DNA of 64,000 bases, from positions 124,001 to 188,000 of the forward strand of contig JAMWFC010000077.1 of the NCBI GenBank assembly GCA_027475525.1. Reading direction: 5' to 3'. Shown here one piece after another: positions 58,506-64,000 of the stretch. Position numbers and translations under genes: made by a program. This DNA comes from Macrolepiota albuminosa (taxonomy: Eukaryota; Basidiomycota; Agaricomycetes; Agaricales; Agaricaceae). A model generated the notes under the pieces. The model made no database searches and had not been told where the DNA came from. It saw nothing but the letters and a program-made list of their open reading frames with translations. How positions within the stretch are numbered: the stretch's first letter is position 1; every line of letters begins with the position of its first letter.

Positions 58506-59562
58506 ATGGATTCTGTTTGTCTTCGACAGATAGGGTCTGCTGTCTGCTAGTATCTGGCCTGTTCAAATTGGGGCATATTGCCAATATCAATGAGCGGTCT
58601 CATTAGATCTCTGGTACAATGGCCAGGTCCTGGCCATAGATATTTTGATTATGAATCTGAACTCTCTAAAGAAATACAAGCAACCAAAAACAACAGTCAT
58701 CAGACAAAGGAACCTCATCCTGTTTGCTAAGGAAAGGACACGACTCACTCAGGAACACATGAGGGTTGTCAGTCCTCATAATACAATGGCTACCACTGGA
58801 TCCCATTCTCATTGTAACTGGTGCACCACCTGTGGCATTTGCAGATGATGATAACTTTGCACACTTGAACAATAATCCAACGGTAGATGATGTAGATGAT
58901 ACAATGCCCATATCTATAAGGCATGTAAAGGTGATTTGAATGTATGCTATTATTGAGAGTGAATTATTCAAGGTTCAGGCAGTTGCAGGAGGGCAAACAT
59001 GTTTGTAGACAATATAATTTTCTGCAACCACACAGTTCTCAACTGAAGGATCACATGATAAAATATACATTTCCATTCAGTGTCTGTTGATGACAAATGG
59101 ATTCTGTTTGTCTTCGACAGATAGGGTCTGCTGTCTGCTAGTATCTGGCCTGTTCAAATTGGGGCATATTGCCAATATCAATGAGTGGTCTCATTAGATC
59201 TCTGGTACAATGGCCAGGTCCTGGCCATAGATATTTTGATCATGAACCTGAACTCTCTAAAGAAATACAAGCAACCAAAAACAACAGTCATCAGACAAAG
59301 GAACCTCATCCTGTTTGCTGAGGAAAAGACACAACTCACTCAGGAACACATGAGGGTTGCCAGTCCTCATAATACAATGGCTACCACTGGGTCCCATTCT
59401 CATTGTAACTGGTGCACCACCTGCGGCATTTGCAGATGATGATGACCTTGCACACTTGAACAATAATCCAACAGTAGATGATGTAGATGATACAATGCCC
59501 ATATCTATAAGGCATGTAAAGGTGATTTGAATGTATGCTATTATTGAGAGTGAATTATTCAA
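58381..59562. repeat. 591-bp tandem duplication of the divergent promoter
   Basis: 58381-58971 and 58972-59562 are near-identical with a few substitutions. Each unit holds the start of ORF-A (-), the intergenic region and the start of the KDZ gene (+, for example LKKYKQPKTTVIRQRNLILF). Copy 1 of the locus has this segment once (38480-39080). The mismatches argue against a simple assembly error. Confidence 0.8.
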
Positions 59563-59639
59563 GATGATACAATGCCCATATCTATAAGGCATGTAAAGGT
59601 GATTTGAATGTATGCTATTATTGAGAGTGAATTATTCAA
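59486..59639. repeat. 77-bp tandem duplication 8
   Basis: Units start at 59486 and 59563; start of KDZ copy 2. Confidence 0.95.
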
Positions 59640-59641
59640 GT

Positions 59642-59795
59642 TCATACATAGACACAGGCAGATTATCTTAACAACTTCATCAACCATGTTCCACAGTTGC
59701 TCAATGGATTGCTTGGTCTCATACATAGACACAGGCAGATTATCTTAACAACTTCATCAACCATGTTCCACAGTTGCTCAATGGATTGCTTGGTC
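59642..59795. repeat. 77-bp tandem duplication 9
   Basis: Units start at 59642 and 59719; start of KDZ copy 2, directly after duplication 8. Confidence 0.95.
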
Positions 59796-59799
59796 ATGA

Positions 59800-62700
59800 A
59801 TTAATGGATGATGTTACTAATTGCCTTGCTTGTCCTGATCAGATACGTCTCATACAATATAGCTAAATCATGGACAGGTTTGAAGGAGTTCCAAGGACTT
59901 ACCAGCAATGCAGTGCCAAGTATTCTGTCACAGATGTTTCCGCTGCATGCATAACTCCAACCCATTTCACCGACCTGAAGTATGGAATAGTAGGTATTTC
60001 CAACCAATGAATATGTCAGATACTGGAGGGTATTTCTATATCCAACACAATTCATTGCATGCAAACTGTCATCAAGGGAAGGTCAGGGTCAGGGCTCTTG
60101 AGGACCACGAGCGGAAAAAGGATATTCAGGAGCAAGAGTTTCTACGACTCGAATATCAACTGGATGTTGAACTTCCATCAGCAGATAGCAACTTGGGATA
60201 TCCAGCAGCACATCCATCCATGACTTCAGATTTCCTGAGCAGACTTCAGGATGCCAGCCTTGATCAAATCATAGAAGAGGAAGAGCAACAGAAACCAGAG
60301 AATAATGTGCCAATAGAAGATATTCCAGGAGATCGGCCAGCCACGAACAGGTTCCGTATGGACAGATATGATTGCTTTGGAAATCCAATACAATGGATTG
60401 TTCACACAACTGGAATACACTACATCATTGTCATTTCATATGAGTGTTCTGAGATGGATGTCTTGGTGGAGGATACCATCTGCTCGCAGCTAGTCTCCAG
60501 TACATTTAATTGGACACAAATATATTTTACAACGGCTGTCCTGGACGACTTCTGTCTGACAAATCTAAAGTGCAAAGTATCCACCTACCAGTACTGGCAG
60601 AAAATTGCAAGAATAACTTCCTCGATTGCATCTTCTGGTGAGGTGGATAACCTTTACCGTGAGCTACAACAAATTTCTTGTTCATGGCAGTGGCTGAAGA
60701 AGTTGAAGTGGGCAGGCTTTGGCCATGATGAATCAAGACATCCCATGGCACCGGACCGTGGTGAACTTGCAATATTCTGTCCAACTTGTCCCCAACTAGG
60801 AGTCAATCTTCCATCCAACTGGGAAGAAGATCCTGTCTAGTGGAAGTTCAATCATTCTTTAATGATGGACGGCAACTTCAAGGCAGATCATGTCCAACAT
60901 TCTAATCCTGCTCATGATGTATGGCATTCAGAAGGCAGTGGTATGATGGCCAGGAGGGATGAGCTCACCCACTATCTCAAGCACGCAAAGAAACAGCCAA
61001 CGGTGAGTGACATTCTTTAACTCTATCTGTCTACCGTCTGCTCATCAATTCAATCCTGTCCGTCGGCCATCTACTGGACCTCCGTCTGTCCAGGGAGCCA
61101 CTTGTGAAAACACATTCAAAGCTATTGAAAAGGTCCTAATGATGAACAAGTCATGCGACATTACTGGTATTGTTGCAATGGCATGTACATAGCATGGATG
61201 CTTTGCTCCTAATAGTGTAACAAACTTGACCTGTGGTGAAGGCCAGGTTTACACAGACTTTTCCATCACATAGGCAGTTAAGACAACCAACATGGATGGG
61301 ATTCAGCATCTCCTACTGGTATATGACACAGCATGCCAGTGGTGTGTCAAATTTTCTGAACGGCTTGCCAAGGCCAAAGAAGTCCTGCCAGATAATCTAC
61401 TCATGGACTTTGCAATAGGACTTCTTCATGTCCATGGGCATAAGGAGGATTGTTTTTTCTGCTTTGCCCCATCTTTCGTTCCCAGGGCTGGTCATTTGGC
61501 TGGGGAGATAATTGAAAGTCTCTGGTCTACACTAAATGAAGTCTCACAGATGGCCCATATGGCTACCTTGGCACATTGGGCAGAAATCCTTGATAATCAC
61601 ATGTGTGACTCAAACTTGAAGAAGCTGCTTGACATGGTTCCATTCCTATGTTAAAAGTACAGGACTGCTGTTGAAATGAGAGATGCACCCGTTCAATATT
61701 TCACTGAGCGATCCGTCAGAATATCAACGGATTTCCTAACAAGCTGGGAAGCCAGAATAGCTAAGGCAGAAAGGCTCAGAGAGGAGGGAAACCATAAAGC
61801 AATGGATATTCTCAAAGCTCATACAATGACCTTCAATAGTGCAAGTGAAGACTGAATAGCAGCAGACAGTAGAAACCACTCAACAGATGTTGCAGCAATG
61901 GATATTCATTCTTTCTGGATTCAACTTGCCCTTGACATTGAGGAGCAGCAGTAAGGTGTATTGCTGATGGCCCAACCTATTTCACTAATTGGAAGCTCAG
62001 AATTGCAATTCAGGACCAGGTCTGCCATTTGAATCGGCATGCAAGCAATGATGATTGGCAAAAGGTCGAGGCAGAAAGAGAACTATTAAGGGTTCGACTC
62101 AATGTCCTTGCTGCTTTTCAGGATAGGAGTGAGTTTATTGCTAGTAAAAGGCGGACTGCCCCCCTGAAACCGGATGAAGTTCCCAAAGCCTTTGACAACA
62201 ATAAAATGGCAGAAGATGGACAACCAGTGGATCCACTGGTACTACCGGTGAATAACCTTGGACCAACGGATGTAGTTGTTTCAGAAGATTTTGAAATCTT
62301 CTTCCCATCTATGATCATGGGTAATGTCTCACCATTAACAATGATAGAGCACAATCTGCACTTGATTCAAATTGAAAGGCTCCTGCAAGCCCTTCAGGAA
62401 TTCATTGCAGAGAAATCATTCCTATATTCTCACGTTGTCCGGGTCACCCCAAGCAAGAATGTGAAAACTCGAGCTCGCGCATCTCTTCAAAGAATCCAGG
62501 CCTCAATCCTGGTGAAGGCTCGTGCCTATGCACGATGCTGCAGTGCTCTGCTGCGACTGGGATCGGACCCCAGCATTCAGAGAAAGTATCCAGTTCTACA
62601 GAAAGCAGATTTGAATGCAAGCACAGCTGTTCATCAATGATCAAGGTATCTTGGATATGACACTCTAATTCTGATGCAGAAAATGAATCTGCAACTATTT

Positions 62701-62989
62701 CTGAATGTGAGTTCTCTTGTTAACATTTTTGTTATCATTACATCCATTCATGAACATATCTCTTCAGTTAATTGTGTTCATTATCTACGTGCTAGAGCAC
62801 AATGCAATAGAGGAATGTCAGCTTGTCATGAGTGAAATGGAGTAGACAGTTTGGTATTTCTTCAACCAGGCAGATATTTGGTTGAAGCGTGGTATGTCAG
62901 TGAAGAAAAGAGGTTTCCAGTCATATGCTCACAAAAAAGTGGCCATGTGGCAAGAATTGGCCTCGATGGCAATTGATAAATTTAGGTAG
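59800..62989 (+). pseudogene. KDZ transposase, copy 2
   Basis: Not interrupted by Gypsy-2. Cys cluster at about 59840-60060 (CLACPD, then VFCHRCFRCMH, PEVWNSRYFQP, DTGGYFYIQH); the CRDC pair seen in copy 1 is lost here through an indel. Open 59908-60840, with GELAIFCPTCPQLGVNLPSNW near its end. A TAG replaces TGG at 60838. Then MDGNFK (Asp codon 60868), intron 61003-61093, LLVYDTACQW (Asp codon 61325), the zinc-type insert HVHGHKEDCFFCF and GEIIESLW (Glu codon 61505). Stops follow at about 61191, 61271 and 61652. The open stretch 62029-62640 and the tail VWYFFNQADIWLKRG end at TAG 62987. The order of D, D and E with the H/C insert fits the KDZ family. Confidence 0.85.
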
Positions 62990-63237
62990 GTGCTTCCTGA
63001 TTTTATTCCCCTCTAAACTGCAAGAAATCTGCTGTGAAAATGGTGGATGCAGAGACGGATTGATGTGACAGATGCAGAGACGGATTAAACTGATAGATGC
63101 AGCTTGCTGCCATTAGCAGATGATCGGAACGGATTTGTGACAGTCACGTGCAATGGAATTGTTGAAAATCACTTTTGTTTACAAGGCACAAAAATCTGAT
63201 ACATAGCAGTATCTGCTTCTACAAGCAAGAGTGCAAT

Positions 63238-63957
63238 GGCGTCTACCTCTGTACCACACAATGTCATGTCCCAAGCTACTGTACTAGAAAATTTGCAAGA
63301 GGTTGTTGACTACATCAAGTCACGCCTCATTGCAGCACTTTCCATATTTGGCAATCTTGCACCAAGTCTTGAAGCGGAAGAGGCATGGATTATCCAGCAT
63401 CTAGACAAGGAGTTGGTAAGATAACTTCAAAATGTGTAAATATATTAGGATCTGACTGTGTGCCATAGAACTTTGTATTGTCATATCTGGGGGCTGCATC
63501 ACTGAATAATGTGGTCTGCAATGTCTCAGACATTATCAAAAGCATGAGCCGATTTTTCCCTCTCCAAAATCAGCAAACTTTGCCCACAGAGATTCTAGAG
63601 TTTGTTGATAGCTGTCAAGGTCTTATCAGGAATCTGTATGGCTGTGATTGGTGGAACCACATTGGCCAAGAGGATGTTCAGATCTTAAGCAATGAAACGC
63701 TAAAGCATTGCCTTCTCATACATCAGCAAGGCTTCCACTCTCTTGGAAGCTTCTTGGCATGCAACCGCTAGCCACCTATGACATTGCCATCTGATGGATT
63801 GGTGTCCATCCCAGCACCAGACAATTTGCTCCATGTGTTTGCAGGTAGCAGATCTGCCAGAGGCCACTAGCAGACGCTTCTAGCCCTAGACAAGTGACAG
63901 TTGCTGGATAGGATGGAACATGTGCCAACAGCCAACGATATAATCTGCCTGTTTGCT
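63238..63957 (+). pseudogene. ORF-C, KDZ-locus accessory gene, copy 2, truncated
   Basis: Starts at ATG 63238 (MASTSVPHNVMSQATVLENLQ), about 250 bp after the KDZ stop. Exon 1 ends LDKEL; intron 63416-63468 (53 bp, GTAAG...TAG); exon 2 reads NFVLSYLGAASLNNVVCNVSDI and continues to LLIHQQGFHSLGSFLACNR. Stops lie at about 63769, 63868 and 63897; the last (TGA after ALDK) is shared with copy 1. At about 63957 the sequence leaves homology with copy 1, so the LPPLFIP repeat part is absent. It supplies the segment deleted from copy 1. Confidence 0.6.
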
Positions 63958-64000
63958 ATGTCGGAAAAATGTCTCGGGCCGAATCAGGCCGAATCAGGCG

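Overview
The window reads as a transposon graveyard from a filamentous basidiomycete (probably an Agaricomycete). The evidence is short GT-AG introns of about 47-91 bp, Ty3/gypsy elements with a fungal-type FIDD reverse transcriptase, a chromovirus, a Ty1/copia element and two copies of a KDZ-type transposase gene with its cysteine cluster. I see no clear single-copy host gene. Almost every reading frame carries stops or frameshifts, many of them Trp codons (TGG) turned into TAG or TGA.

Layout: 1-6400 is a decayed copia element with a G-rich insert (about 1000-1735) and a ~1 kb solo LTR (2932-3990) inside it. 6405-8753 is AT-rich and unassigned. 8754-10064 plus 21295-22790 is a repeat called R here (copy 1), rich in tRNA-like units and split by a full Ty3/gypsy element (Gypsy-1, 10065-21294). 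22835-42250 is a KDZ locus (copy 1): accessory gene ORF-C (-), KDZ transposase (-) and a divergent gene ORF-A (+). Gypsy-2 (27401-37651, minus strand) sits inside its KDZ gene and a truncated gypsy (39781-40887) sits inside its ORF-A. 42396-43880 (-) is a cysteine-cluster gene. 43915-45037 is another solo LTR. 45526-48993 is R copy 2, inverted and split by a third solo LTR (47563-48601). 49519-50093 is a solo LTR of the chromovirus whose 3' part lies at 51440-55870 (-). 56400-64000 is KDZ locus copy 2, with the same three genes in the opposite orientation.

The two copies of R and of the KDZ locus act as empty-site references for each other. They fix the ends and 4-bp target duplications of Gypsy-1, Gypsy-2 and one solo LTR without outside data.

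Two observations stand out. First, Gypsy-1 and Gypsy-2 both carry, between pol and the 3' LTR, an antisense gene of six exons with nearly the same exon lengths and a zinc-cluster-like Cys motif. Second, both KDZ copies share two unassigned partner genes, one with 16-residue LPPLFIPAEEE-type repeats. A technical point also matters: nine unrelated places carry a tandem duplication of exactly 77 bp, and at least one breaks a frame that is otherwise open. This looks like an assembly artefact.
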